NCBI RefSeq assembly: GCF_003991875.1
Contig: NZ_CP031423.1
Coordinates: 2,046,001-2,110,000 of the forward strand
DNA from: Microbacterium lemovicicum
GTDB taxonomy: Bacteria > Actinomycetota > Actinomycetes > Actinomycetales > Microbacteriaceae
DNA: 64,000 nucleotides
Direction of reading: 5' to 3'
Shown: positions 30,101 through 37,006 of the stretch, in pieces
Position numbering within the stretch: the first letter of the stretch is position 1
How the letters are laid out: each line of letters begins with the position of its first letter
The notes under the pieces: generated by a model
Told to the model about the DNA's origin: nothing
What the model saw: only the letters and a program-made list of their open reading frames with translations
The model's database searches: none
Made by a program: the position numbers and the translations under genes

Positions 30101-30748
30101 GAACGCGCGGATCGCGTCGACCTCGTCGCCGAAGAACTCGACGCGGTAGGGGTGGTCGGCGATGGGCGGGAAGACGTCGAGGATGCCGCCGCGGACGGCG
30201 AACTCGCCTCGCCGGGACACCATGTCGACGCGGTGGTACGCCAGCTCGACGAGCCCGGCGAGCACGGAGTCGAGCTCACGGCCGCGGCCGCCGACGCGGA
30301 GCTCGATCGGGGGCCGGTCGGTGAGGCCGCCGGCGAGCGGCTGGAGCGCGGCGCGCACCGAGGCGGTGATGATGAGCGGCGTCTCGTCGTCCTCCGCCAC
30401 CTGACGGAGCACCGACAGCCGCCGACCCACCGTCTCGGGGCTGGGACTGAGCCGCTCGTGCGGCAGCGTCTCCCACGCGGGGAAGTGCAGCACGCGCGCT
30501 CCGGGCATCACGGACTCGAGCGCGGGGACGAGCGATTCGGCGCGGCGGCCGGTGGGTGCGATCACGAGCAGGGCGCCCCCGCGCGAAGCGGCGGCGTCGA
30601 GCCCCCGCCGCTGCGCGAGGAGCGCGGACAGGAGCGGAGCGTCGAGGCCTTCGACGAGCGAGAAGTCGGCGTCGGCGGATGCTGCGGCCACGGCATCCCG
30701 GAACGCCTCGGACTGCGCGAGGGCGCGCACGATCCCGGGAACTGTCAC
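27122..30748 (-). CDS. mfd: Transcription-repair coupling factor Mfd
   Basis: A 1208-residue ATPase that removes RNA polymerase stalled at lesions and recruits UvrA. Domains in order are the UvrB-like N-terminal module (about 20-340, with LLVIAPTGRRAESL), the RNA-polymerase-interacting CarD-like domain (DFVVHATHGIGRFVEL, about 530), the RecG-like helicase with Walker A GDVGFGKTEVAVRAA, box II IIDEEQRFGVEHK, SATPIPRTLEMA and QLRGRVGRARERAYA, and the C-terminal TRCF domain. Length is typical. The GTG start at 30748 follows TAGACT at six bases. In M. tuberculosis mazG lies beside mfd; here ppc, nhaA and a small gene separate them. Confidence 0.97.
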   Translation of the reverse strand: MTVPGIVRALAQSEAFRDAVAAASADADFSLVEGLDAPLLSALLAQRRGLDAAASRGGALLVIAPTGRRAESLVPALESVMPGARVLHFPAWETLPHERLSPSPETVGRRLSVLRQVAEDDETPLIITASVRAALQPLAGGLTDRPPIELRVGGRGRELDSVLAGLVELAYHRVDMVSRRGEFAVRGGILDVFPPIADHPYRVEFFGDEVDAIRAFSVADQRSLPGDVAGIELPASRELLLTDSVRSRARGLMSDFPGIRGMLEKMAEGIPVEGMESLTPVLVDRVVTLADYLPPRSAVALVDPERSLTRARTLGETNREFLEAAWNAATAGAETPVDLGAGDFLTLPALRDAARDRDGVWWTMSTFDSGAADATAEGLLDIDVALEQAALIRVPGAAVPSFHGNVDGATAHIGELLADGWRVVVAASGTGLVDRARDVLAERGIAARKVEHVLEPPEPGVAHAVTAVLERGFEVPDAKLAVLTEAEFYGRTIGGDSRQVKKLASRRRNVVDPLQLKAGDFVVHATHGIGRFVELSQREVSTGGRNAVKTTREYLVIEYAPAKRGYPGDKLFVPTDQLDLLSRYVGGEAPTLSKMGGSDWAQAKGRARKAVRDIAVELVKLYSARMASKGHAFGPDTPWQRELEEAFPFAETPDQLQTVDEIKADMEKPIPMDRLLSGDVGFGKTEVAVRAAFKAIQDGKQVAMLVPTTLLVKQHIETFTERFAGFPVQVRALSRFQTDKEVKETLAGITDGTVDMVIGTHRILTEGVLFKDLGLMIIDEEQRFGVEHKDKLKKLKTNVDILAMSATPIPRTLEMAVTGIREMSTLQTPPEDRHPILTFVGPRNDKQVAAAIRRELLREGQVFYVHNRVQSIQRVAAHIAELVPEARVAVAHGQMGEQALENVVDDFWERRADVLVSTTIIETGLDIANANTIIIDRADKYGLSQLHQLRGRVGRARERAYAYFLYDENKPLSETAADRLETIAVNNDLGSGMQVALKDLEIRGAGNLLGAEQAGHIAGVGFDLYLRMIGEAVATFRGDETDGPAELRLELPVDARIPESYIDSERLRLEAYQKLSAAASASAKPDAIDLVIEELQDRYGEPPAEVDGLIAVARLRRRAARASLADVVAMGPNLRIAPAVLPDSMRVRLQRLYPKAKLISSGDALVVPLPNAGGEPMRDADLIAWVGQLLDALWPEPKDAAAEASATV

Positions 30749-30754
30749 CGGAGA

Positions 30755-30760
30755 AGTCTA
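30755..30760 (-). promoter_or_regulatory. -10 box of leaderless mfd promoter
   Basis: TAGACT on the minus strand, six bases before the GTG of mfd. Confidence 0.6.
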
Positions 30761-30784
30761 CGGGCGTGCTCGGACACCGGCTCC

Positions 30785-30790
30785 TAGGAT
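30785..30790 (+). promoter_or_regulatory. -10 box of the proline-rich membrane protein gene
   Basis: TAGGAT, seven bases before the GTG at 30798. It lies 24 bases from the divergent mfd -10 box. Confidence 0.6.
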
Positions 30791-30797
30791 GGGCTCC

Positions 30798-31487
30798 GTG
30801 AGCGACGCGCAGAACGGTACGCAGGGGCAGACTCCGGCCTGGCCGGCTCCCGGACAGCAGTCGCCGCCGCCGGTTCCGCCGTACGGTCAGCCGCAGCCGC
30901 AGTCGCAGTCGCAGCAGCCGTACGCCCAGCCGCGGCCGCCGTACGGTCAGCCGCAACCCTACGCGCAGCCGCCGTACGGGTCGCCCCACGCCCAGCCGCA
31001 GCAGCCGTACGGGCCGCCGCAGGGCTACGCGCGGCCGCCGCAGTTCGCGGCGCCGTACGCCGCGGCTCCGACCGGCACGTTCGCGCCGGCCGTCGAGGCG
31101 GAGCGGGGCAGGGCGCTCGGAACCGTCGCGCTCGTGCTGGCGCTGATCGCCTTCGTCGTGCCGACGGTGATCGCCGCGGCCGCGGGGTACGACATCGGCG
31201 TCGGTCTGGGCCGCGAGGTGCCGTCGGTGTCGTCGGACACGTTCGACCTCGGGCTGCTGACGCCGGTGCGGGGATCGGTCCTGCTGGCGGAGGTCGCGTT
31301 CTGGGGCGGCACGGTGCTCGGCGTCTGGGCGATCGTCCAGGGCATCGTGGCTGCCGTCAGGAACCGCGGACGCGGTGCCGGCATCGCGGCGATCGTCATC
31401 GGCGTGCTGGGCGTGTTCGCGTTCGGCACCGCCGTCACGTGGGCGTTGACGGCCGGCGTCACGGTCTCCGCCGCCTCGGCGTTCTGA
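30798..31487 (+). CDS. Proline/glutamine-rich membrane protein, DUF4190-like
   Basis: A 229-residue protein with two parts. Residues about 15-95 are a low-complexity cytosolic tail made of repeated PYGQPQ, PYAQP and PYGPP units. Residues about 110-229 hold three to four transmembrane segments (GTVALVLALIAFVVPTVIAAAAG, VLLAEVAFWGGTVLGVWAIVQG, AGIAAIVIGVLGVFAFGTAVTWA). Such Pro-rich, membrane-ended proteins are common in actinobacteria and their role is unknown. The GTG start at 30798 is set by the TAGGAT promoter; the ORF extends upstream only into the divergent mfd region. Confidence 0.85.
   Translation: MSDAQNGTQGQTPAWPAPGQQSPPPVPPYGQPQPQSQSQQPYAQPRPPYGQPQPYAQPPYGSPHAQPQQPYGPPQGYARPPQFAAPYAAAPTGTFAPAVEAERGRALGTVALVLALIAFVVPTVIAAAAGYDIGVGLGREVPSVSSDTFDLGLLTPVRGSVLLAEVAFWGGTVLGVWAIVQGIVAAVRNRGRGAGIAAIVIGVLGVFAFGTAVTWALTAGVTVSAASAF
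30870..31035 (+). repeat. Imperfect coding repeat of PPYGQPQ-type units
   Basis: Repeated GCCGTACGG and CAGCCGCAGCCG blocks encode the Pro/Gln/Tyr-rich tail. The units vary in length and order, suggesting slippage or recombination-prone growth. Confidence 0.8.
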
Positions 31488-31514
31488 GCGCCGCGGCGCA
31501 CTGCCGGGGCCGCC

Positions 31515-32102
31515 TCAGTCGCGCGGAGCGTGGTGCCGCTGCTGCGCGGCGAGCAGTCCGTCGCCGATGAGCTCTTCGACCGCATCCGCGGCGTCCGAGA
31601 TGAGGATCGGCAGGTTCGGACGCTCCGCCGCGCCGAACGGATCGAGCACCCAGTCCGCCGGGTCCTGCCGGCCGACCGGACGGCCGATGCCGACGCGCAC
31701 GCGCGGGAAGTCGGCCGTGCCGAGCGCCTTGGCGATGTCGCGCACGCCGTTGTGACCACCGTGCCCGCCGCCGACCTTGAGTTTGATCGTGTCGAAGGGG
31801 ATGTCCAGCTCGTCGTGCACGACCACGACGCGCTCGGGAGCGATGCCGTAGTACGCCGCGAGCGCCGACACCGGTCCGCCGGACGTGTTCATGAAGGAGT
31901 TGGACTTCGCGAGCACGAGCTTGTCGGCCCCCGGGCGCAGCCAGGTCTCCGCGACGCGCGCATTCGCCTTGGTCGCGCTCTTCAGCACCTCGCTGCGGCG
32001 CCGGGCGAGCTCGTCCACGACCATCTGACCCACGTTGTGCCGGGTCGCCTCATACCTCGGGCCCGGGTTGCCGAGACCGACCACCAGCCAGGACTGCACC
32101 AT
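31515..32102 (-). CDS. pth: Peptidyl-tRNA hydrolase
   Basis: A 195-residue esterase that recycles peptidyl-tRNA dropped from ribosomes. The N-terminal VVGLGNPGPRYEATRHNVG carries the catalytic His (HNVG, about residue 22). The Asn of NSFMNTSGGPV and the Asp of VVHDELDIPFDTIKLKVGGGHGGHNG are also present. The ATG at 32102 follows GGGGAGGA. A strong hairpin separates it from rplY upstream, so it may be transcribed partly by read-through. The rplY-pth order matches M. tuberculosis. Confidence 0.96.
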   Translation of the reverse strand: MVQSWLVVGLGNPGPRYEATRHNVGQMVVDELARRRSEVLKSATKANARVAETWLRPGADKLVLAKSNSFMNTSGGPVSALAAYYGIAPERVVVVHDELDIPFDTIKLKVGGGHGGHNGVRDIAKALGTADFPRVRVGIGRPVGRQDPADWVLDPFGAAERPNLPILISDAADAVEELIGDGLLAAQQRHHAPRD

Positions 32103-32126
32103 TCCGACATCCTCCCCGGACGACGA

Positions 32127-32156
32127 CGGAGGGGTGCGCGATCGCGCACCCCTCCG
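32127..32156 (-). terminator. Hairpin between rplY and pth
   Basis: Fourteen-base perfect inverted repeat (arms 32127-32140 and 32143-32156) around AT, 21 bases past the rplY stop. Confidence 0.8.
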
Positions 32157-32177
32157 ATGTTCTGACGAACGATCCGA

Positions 32178-32828
32178 TCAGGACTCGTCGGACTCTTCCT
32201 TGGCCTCTTCGGCCTCGATGGCCTGGTCGGCGGCCACGGCCGCGTCCAGCTCCGCGATCTCGGCCTCGGCGGCCAGCGTGTCGGTGGGGATCGCGACGGC
32301 GACCACGAGCGTGTCGGCGTCGACGGCGAGCTTCGCGCCGTCCGTGAGGGTGAGGTCACCGGCAGTGATGCGCGTGCCGTCCTCGAGCTCCTCGACGTTC
32401 ACCTCGATGTTCTGCGGGATGTGGGTCGCCTCGACGTCGAGCGTGATGGTCGCGGAGTCGAGGTTCGCGACGGTGCCGGCGGCGGGCTCGCCGACGACGA
32501 CCACGGGCACCTCGACCTGCACGCGCTCGCCGCGCGTGACCACGAGGAGGTCGATGTGCTCGATGATCTGGTGCACCGGGTCCTTCTGGACGTCCTTGAC
32601 CAGCGTCAGCTGCTTCGCACCGGCGACGTCGAGCTCGAGGACCGCGTTCGCGCGGCGGATGAGCAGGGCGACCTGGTGACCCGGCAGCGCGACGTGGGTC
32701 GGCTCGGTGCCGTGGCCGTAGATGACGGCGGGGATCTTGCCGGCGGCGCGGAGTCGGCGGGCGAAGCCCTTGCCGAAGTTCTCGCGCGGCTCGGCGTGGA
32801 CGGTGTTGTCGATTGCCTTCTCGGCCAT
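32178..32828 (-). CDS. rplY: 50S ribosomal protein L25/general stress protein Ctc
   Basis: A 216-residue long-form L25 (CTC/TL5). The N-terminal 5S-rRNA-binding domain (about 1-95) has ENFGKGFARRLRAAGKIPAVIYGHG. The C-terminal beta domain (about 96-190) has IEVNVEELEDGTRITAGDL. An acidic tail rich in Glu and Ala follows. The ATG at 32828 has AAGGAG at seven bases; the longer ORF to 32933 lacks a ribosome-binding site. The -10 TAGACT at 32973-32978 leaves a leader of about 140 bases. Confidence 0.95.
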   Translation of the reverse strand: MAEKAIDNTVHAEPRENFGKGFARRLRAAGKIPAVIYGHGTEPTHVALPGHQVALLIRRANAVLELDVAGAKQLTLVKDVQKDPVHQIIEHIDLLVVTRGERVQVEVPVVVVGEPAAGTVANLDSATITLDVEATHIPQNIEVNVEELEDGTRITAGDLTLTDGAKLAVDADTLVVAVAIPTDTLAAEAEIAELDAAVAADQAIEAEEAKEESDES

Positions 32829-32972
32829 GGTGATTCTCCTTGCGGGCTGACGGGCCCGGTGGTGGGTCTGTGGTTTCGACTCGAACGCGAGCGCGTGAGG
32901 AAAGCCGTGAGCCTGCATCACTGCGTCGATCACGGATGCGGCAGCCGCGTCCCTCGCCGAAGTTCAGCCCTG

Positions 32973-32978
32973 AGTCTA
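32973..32978 (-). promoter_or_regulatory. -10 box for rplY with a long leader
   Basis: TAGACT on the minus strand, 144 bases upstream of the rplY start. The leader between them has no obvious uORF and could hold an autoregulatory rRNA-like fold. Confidence 0.5.
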
Positions 32979-32991
32979 CCAGGGCCCCCGC

Positions 32992-32997
32992 TACGAT
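32992..32997 (+). promoter_or_regulatory. -10 box of the 40-residue membrane peptide gene
   Basis: TACGAT, divergent from the rplY promoter. It is followed at 33023 by the Shine-Dalgarno sequence GGAGG. Confidence 0.5.
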
Positions 32998-33033
32998 GAA
33001 GACGGACATCGCCCCGCACCACGGAGGACCATC

Positions 33034-33156
33034 ATCGACAGCCAGCTCGCCGCGAACATCCTCGTCGGACTCATCGCGATCATCACCGTCGTCGGCCTCA
33101 TCGGCACCGTCGGAGCCTTCTACTCCCTGGGCCGTTCGGGCTACCGCAAGGACTGA
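33034..33156 (+). CDS. 40-residue single-pass membrane peptide, apparent ATC start
   Basis: The frame reads (I)DSQLAANILVGLIAIITV, then VGLIGTVGAFYSLGRSGYRKD and TGA. Residues about 8-30 form one transmembrane helix, ending in a basic tail. No ATG, GTG, TTG or CTG is in frame between the upstream stop at 32971 and the peptide. GGAGG at 33023-33027 is six bases before the ATC at 33034 (a second ATC at 33031 is three bases away). Promoter, ribosome-binding site and hydrophobic pattern together argue for a real gene. Function is unknown. A sequence error at the start codon is possible. Confidence 0.6.
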   Translation: MDSQLAANILVGLIAIITVVGLIGTVGAFYSLGRSGYRKD

Positions 33157-33216
33157 GCCGCCCCGTGCCGACGCGCTAGCCTGGACGCACATCCCGTCGC
33201 GTCCAAGGAGTCCCGC

Positions 33217-34818
33217 GTGCCCGAGAACGACCCCGCCGCCCTGCCCCTGTCGAGCACCGAGGGGGCGACGTCGCACACCGCCGCGACCGAGCATCAGGGC
33301 GGTCCGGCAGAAGAGGACGTCGCACGCCCCGCACCCTCGGCGGGTGAGCAGACCCCCGGCACCTCCGGTGTCGCGAACATCGGCGTGGTCGGCCTGGCGG
33401 TGATGGGCTCGAATCTCGCCCGCAACCTCGCGAGCCGCGAGGGCAACACCGTCGCCGTGTACAACCGCAGCCACGACAAGACCGAGCTCCTCGTCTCCGA
33501 GCACCCGGAGGCGCAGTTCGTGCCGGCCGGCAGCTACGCCGAGTTCGCGGCCTCGCTGCGCACCCCCCGCGCCGCCATCATCATGGTCAAGGCCGGCCGC
33601 GCGACCGACGCCGTCATCGACGAGCTGGTGAAGGTCTTCGAGCCCGGTGACATCATCGTCGACGGCGGCAACGCCCTCTTCACCGACACGATCCGCCGCG
33701 AGAAGGCGGTGCGCGAGACGGGCATCAACTTCGTCGGCGCCGGCATCTCCGGCGGCGAGGAGGGCGCGCTCAAGGGCCCGTCGATCATGCCGGGCGGATC
33801 CGACGAGTCGTGGGTGACCCTCGGGCCGATCCTCCGCTCGATCGCCGCGGTCGCGGAGGGCGAGCCGTGCGTCACCCACATCGGGCACGACGGCGCGGGG
33901 CACTTCGTGAAGATGGTGCACAACGGCATCGAGTACGCCGACATGCAGCTCATCGCCGAGGCGTACGACCTCATCCGGCGTGCGACCGGCAAGTCTCCCG
34001 CCGAGATCGCCGACGTCTTCGCCGAGTGGAACCGCGGCGAGCTCGAGTCCTACCTCATCGAGATCACCGCCGAGGTGCTGCGCCAGGTCGACGCCGAGAC
34101 CGGCATGCCGCTGGTGGACGTCATCCTCGACCAGGCCGGCGCCAAGGGCACGGGAGCATGGACCGTGCAGACCGCGCTCGACCTGGGCGTTCCGGTGTCG
34201 GGCATCGCGGAGGCCGTGTTCGCCCGTTCGCTGTCGAGCCACCCCGAGCAGCGCGCGGTCTCGGGCGGGCTCCCCGGTCCCGACGACGAGATCGGCGACC
34301 ACCTGACCGGCGAGGACGCGGACGCCCTCATCGAGCAGATCCGCCTCGCCCTCTACGCCTCCAAGATCGTCGCCTACTCGCAGGGCTTCGACGAGATCCG
34401 CGCGGGCGCCGCCCAGTACGACTGGAGCATCGACCTCGGGGCCGTGTCGAAGATCTGGCGCGGCGGCTGCATCATCCGCGCGCAGTTCCTCAACCGCATC
34501 GCCGACGCCTATGCCGACGCCCCCGACCTGCCCGTGCTGCTCACCGCGCCGTTCTTCGTCGAGGCCCTCGGCCGGGCGCAGCGCGCATGGCGCAGCGTCG
34601 TCGCACTGGCGGCGGCAGCCGGCATCCCGGCCCCGGCCTTCGCCTCGTCCCTGGCGTACTACGACGGGCTCCGCGCCGAGCGCCTGCCCGCCGCGCTCGT
34701 CCAGGGCCAGCGCGACTTCTTCGGCGCGCACACCTACAAGCGCATCGACAAGGACGGCACCTTCCACACGCTGTGGTCGGGCGACCGCACCGAGATCGAA
34801 GCGGTCGACACCCACTGA
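33217..34818 (+). CDS. gnd: 6-phosphogluconate dehydrogenase, decarboxylating
   Basis: A 533-residue oxidative pentose-phosphate enzyme making ribulose 5-phosphate, CO2 and NADPH. The nucleotide-binding motif is IGVVGLAVMGSNLARNLA; the substrate motif GAGISGGEEGALKGPSIMPGG and the catalytic Lys/His region GAGHFVKMVHNGIEY are intact, and DWSIDLGAVSKIWRGGCIIR lies in the helical domain. About 48 residues at the N-terminus (Pro, Glu, Ser, Thr-rich) precede the usual start. The GTG at 33217 follows AAGGAG at six bases and supports this longer form. Length without the extension is normal. Confidence 0.95.
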   Translation: MPENDPAALPLSSTEGATSHTAATEHQGGPAEEDVARPAPSAGEQTPGTSGVANIGVVGLAVMGSNLARNLASREGNTVAVYNRSHDKTELLVSEHPEAQFVPAGSYAEFAASLRTPRAAIIMVKAGRATDAVIDELVKVFEPGDIIVDGGNALFTDTIRREKAVRETGINFVGAGISGGEEGALKGPSIMPGGSDESWVTLGPILRSIAAVAEGEPCVTHIGHDGAGHFVKMVHNGIEYADMQLIAEAYDLIRRATGKSPAEIADVFAEWNRGELESYLIEITAEVLRQVDAETGMPLVDVILDQAGAKGTGAWTVQTALDLGVPVSGIAEAVFARSLSSHPEQRAVSGGLPGPDDEIGDHLTGEDADALIEQIRLALYASKIVAYSQGFDEIRAGAAQYDWSIDLGAVSKIWRGGCIIRAQFLNRIADAYADAPDLPVLLTAPFFVEALGRAQRAWRSVVALAAAAGIPAPAFASSLAYYDGLRAERLPAALVQGQRDFFGAHTYKRIDKDGTFHTLWSGDRTEIEAVDTH

Positions 34819-34825
34819 CCCGGCC

Positions 34826-34831
34826 TAGGGT
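34826..34831 (+). promoter_or_regulatory. -10 box of the epimerase-like gene
   Basis: TAGGGT, six bases before the ATG at 34838. Confidence 0.55.
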
Positions 34832-34837
34832 CGGAGG

Positions 34838-35857
34838 ATGAGCGCTCCCCGCATCCTCTACATCGGCGGCACCGGTGCCATCAGCACCGCCTGCGTCGCC
34901 CGTTCGCTCGCCCTCGGCGCGCAGGTCACGGTCCTGAACCGCGGCCGCCGGTCACGGCCGCTCCCCGAGGGCGTCGAGAGCGTCGTCGCCGACATCCGCG
35001 ATCCCGACGCGGTGCGTGCGGCTCTGCGCGGCCGCGACTTCGACGCGGTGGCGCAGTTCACGGCGTTCACCCCCGCGCACGTGACCACCGACATCGACCT
35101 GTTCGAGGGGCGGACGGGACAGTACGTGTTCATCAGCTCGGCGTCGGCGTACCAGAAGCCCCCGGTGCGCCTCCCCGTCCTGGAATCGACGCCGCTGCGC
35201 AACCCGTTCTGGGAGTACTCGCGGGACAAGATCGCCGCCGAGGACGTCCTGACGGCCGCCTACCGCGACCGGGGCTTCCCCCTGACCATCGTCCGCCCCT
35301 CCCACACCTACGACCACACGCTCTTCCCGAACTCCGGCGGGTGGACCGACGTGGTGCGCCTGCGGGCCGGACGGCCGGTCATCGTGCACGGCGACGGCAC
35401 CAGCCTGTGGACGCTGACCCACAGCGACGACTTCGCGGTCGGCTTCGCGGGCCTGCTCGCGCACCCGCTCGCGGTCGGCGACGCGTTCACGCTCACGGGC
35501 GACCACGCCCCGACCTGGAACCAGATCTACACGTGGCTGGCCGAGGCGGCCGGCGTGTCCGACCCGACCCTGGTGCACATCGCGTCGGAGACGCTGGCGC
35601 GGCTCGACCCGGCGTCCGGGCCCGGCCTCCTCGGCGACAAGTCGCACTCGGTGCTGTTCGACAACAGCAAGGTGAAGGCGCTCGTGCCCGCCTTCGGCAC
35701 CACCATCGGGTTCGACGAGGGTGCGCGCCGCCTCGTCGCGCACCACGACCGCCACCCGGAGGCGCAGCGCTACGACGCGGAGCGCGACGCCTGGACCGAT
35801 CGGGTCATCGCCGCCGCCGGACCGGATGCCGCGGCATCCCGCTTCGCCGGACTCTGA
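34838..35857 (+). CDS. NAD-dependent epimerase/dehydratase family protein
   Basis: A 339-residue extended short-chain dehydrogenase. The N-terminal dinucleotide-binding motif is YIGGTGAIST (residues 7-16). The usual YxxxK is replaced by the atypical YSRDKIAAED region, with SSASAYQKPP upstream, so it may be a reductase-like or RNA-binding-type relative rather than a true epimerase. C-terminal GVSDPTLVHIASETLARL is conserved in the same subgroup. Substrate is unknown. The start is the ATG at 34838, leaderless, 19 bases past gnd. It converges on corA. Confidence 0.85.
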   Translation: MSAPRILYIGGTGAISTACVARSLALGAQVTVLNRGRRSRPLPEGVESVVADIRDPDAVRAALRGRDFDAVAQFTAFTPAHVTTDIDLFEGRTGQYVFISSASAYQKPPVRLPVLESTPLRNPFWEYSRDKIAAEDVLTAAYRDRGFPLTIVRPSHTYDHTLFPNSGGWTDVVRLRAGRPVIVHGDGTSLWTLTHSDDFAVGFAGLLAHPLAVGDAFTLTGDHAPTWNQIYTWLAEAAGVSDPTLVHIASETLARLDPASGPGLLGDKSHSVLFDNSKVKALVPAFGTTIGFDEGARRLVAHHDRHPEAQRYDAERDAWTDRVIAAAGPDAAASRFAGL

Positions 35858-35861
35858 GGCT

Positions 35862-36867
35862 CTACAGCCACCCCCGCTTGCGGAAGACGGTGAAGAGGGT
35901 CACGCTCGTGGCGACCATGAGCCCGAGCGCCATCGGATAGCCGTACGGCCAGCAGCTCGGGCATGTTGTCGAAGTTCATGCCGTAGACGGTGCCGACGAG
36001 GGTCGGCGCGAACAGGATGGCCGCCCACCCCGACACCTTCTTGACCTGATCGTTCTGGTCGAGTCCGAACTCCGTCATCCGGCGCATCTCCTCGTTCTGG
36101 TCCTGCGCGACCAGGGAGCTGTGCACGAGCAGCGCGCTCTCGAGGATCGAGCGGAACGCGTCGGCGCGCTCTGCGGCGTTGACCGCGTGGTCGAGCACGT
36201 CGCGGAGTCCGCGCCGCAGCTCGAGGTCGAGGCCCTCCTCCGCGCGGAGCGTCTCGATGATCGGCACCAGCGGCTTGACCGCGCGCTGGAACTCCATGAC
36301 CTCGCGCGAGAGACCGAAGATGCGCCGCGAGACGTCCGGATCGCCGCTGAACAGCTGATCCTCGATCTCGTCGATGTCGTTCTCGAGCCCGGCGATGACC
36401 GGGGCGTACTCGTCGACGACCTCGTCCAGCACGGCGTAGAGGATCGCCGACGGCCCGAGGGTCAGCAGCTCCGGCTGGGACTCCATGCGGCGCCGCACGC
36501 GACCCAGATCGGGCGACTCGGCATGGCGGATCGTCACCACGAAGTCACGGCCGACGAACAGGTGCACCTCGCCGAACTCGACCTCCTCCTCCGCGTCGAG
36601 GTAGCGCGCGGGGCGCAGCACGACGAAGCGCGTGTCGCCGTAGCGCTCGAGCTTGGCCCGCTGGTGGCCGAGGAGCGTGTCCTCCACCGCGAGCGGGTGG
36701 AGGGTGAACTCCTCCGCGATCTCGCGGACCTCCTCCTTGCTCGGCCGATAGAGGCCGATCCAGGCGACTCCCCCGCGCTCGTGCATCACCTCGAACGAGT
36801 CGGTGAGGGATGCCGGATCCGGCGTCCGCTGACCGTCCACGTACACCGCGAGATCGACGAGGGGCAT
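35862..36867 (-). pseudogene. corA: CorA magnesium/cobalt transporter, frameshifted between TM1 and TM2
   Basis: The frame from the ATG at 36867 (Shine-Dalgarno AAGGCGG) encodes a normal CorA soluble domain and first transmembrane helix with the signature YGMNFDNMPEL. There the frame breaks at 35952: a single C stands where a full codon belongs. In the shifted frame the protein continues as WPYGYPMALGLM, then a second helix and VFRKRGWL with a stop at 35862, as expected for CorA. Unshifted, translation runs on to 35770 as an unrelated Arg-rich tail and lacks TM2. This is either a real two-base deletion, a sequencing error, or less likely programmed frameshifting. Without TM2 the channel should not form. 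Confidence 0.88.
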
Positions 36868-36965
36868 GGGGCACCGCCTTCCGCACCGCACGAGCCGCGG
36901 CATCCGCGCTCACGATAGCCCAGCGGGGTGTCGCCGCAGACCCCGTCGCCGATTCACAGCGGGCG

Positions 36966-36993
36966 CATAGCCGAATCCATAGGAGACGCATAG
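36966..36993. promoter_or_regulatory. Three CATAG direct repeats upstream of the response regulator
   Basis: CATAG at 36966-36970, 36978-36982 and 36989-36993, spaced 12 and 11 bases, about one helical turn. OmpR-family regulators often bind such direct repeats, so autoregulation is likely. Confidence 0.6.
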
Positions 36994-37006
36994 TTATGGG
37001 TCCACA

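Noticed and set aside
30870..31035. CRISPR-like or minisatellite array
   Set aside because: The repeats are in-frame Pro/Gln codons of a membrane protein, irregular in length and without spacers.
31488..31499. GCGCCGCGGCGC palindrome between convergent genes as a terminator
   Set aside because: A perfect 12-base palindrome without a loop or T-run; too weak to separate from GC-rich background.
35770..35861. A genuine alternative C-terminus for CorA in the unshifted frame
   Set aside because: The tail is Arg/Ser-rich, lies antisense to the epimerase-like gene and lacks the required second transmembrane helix.
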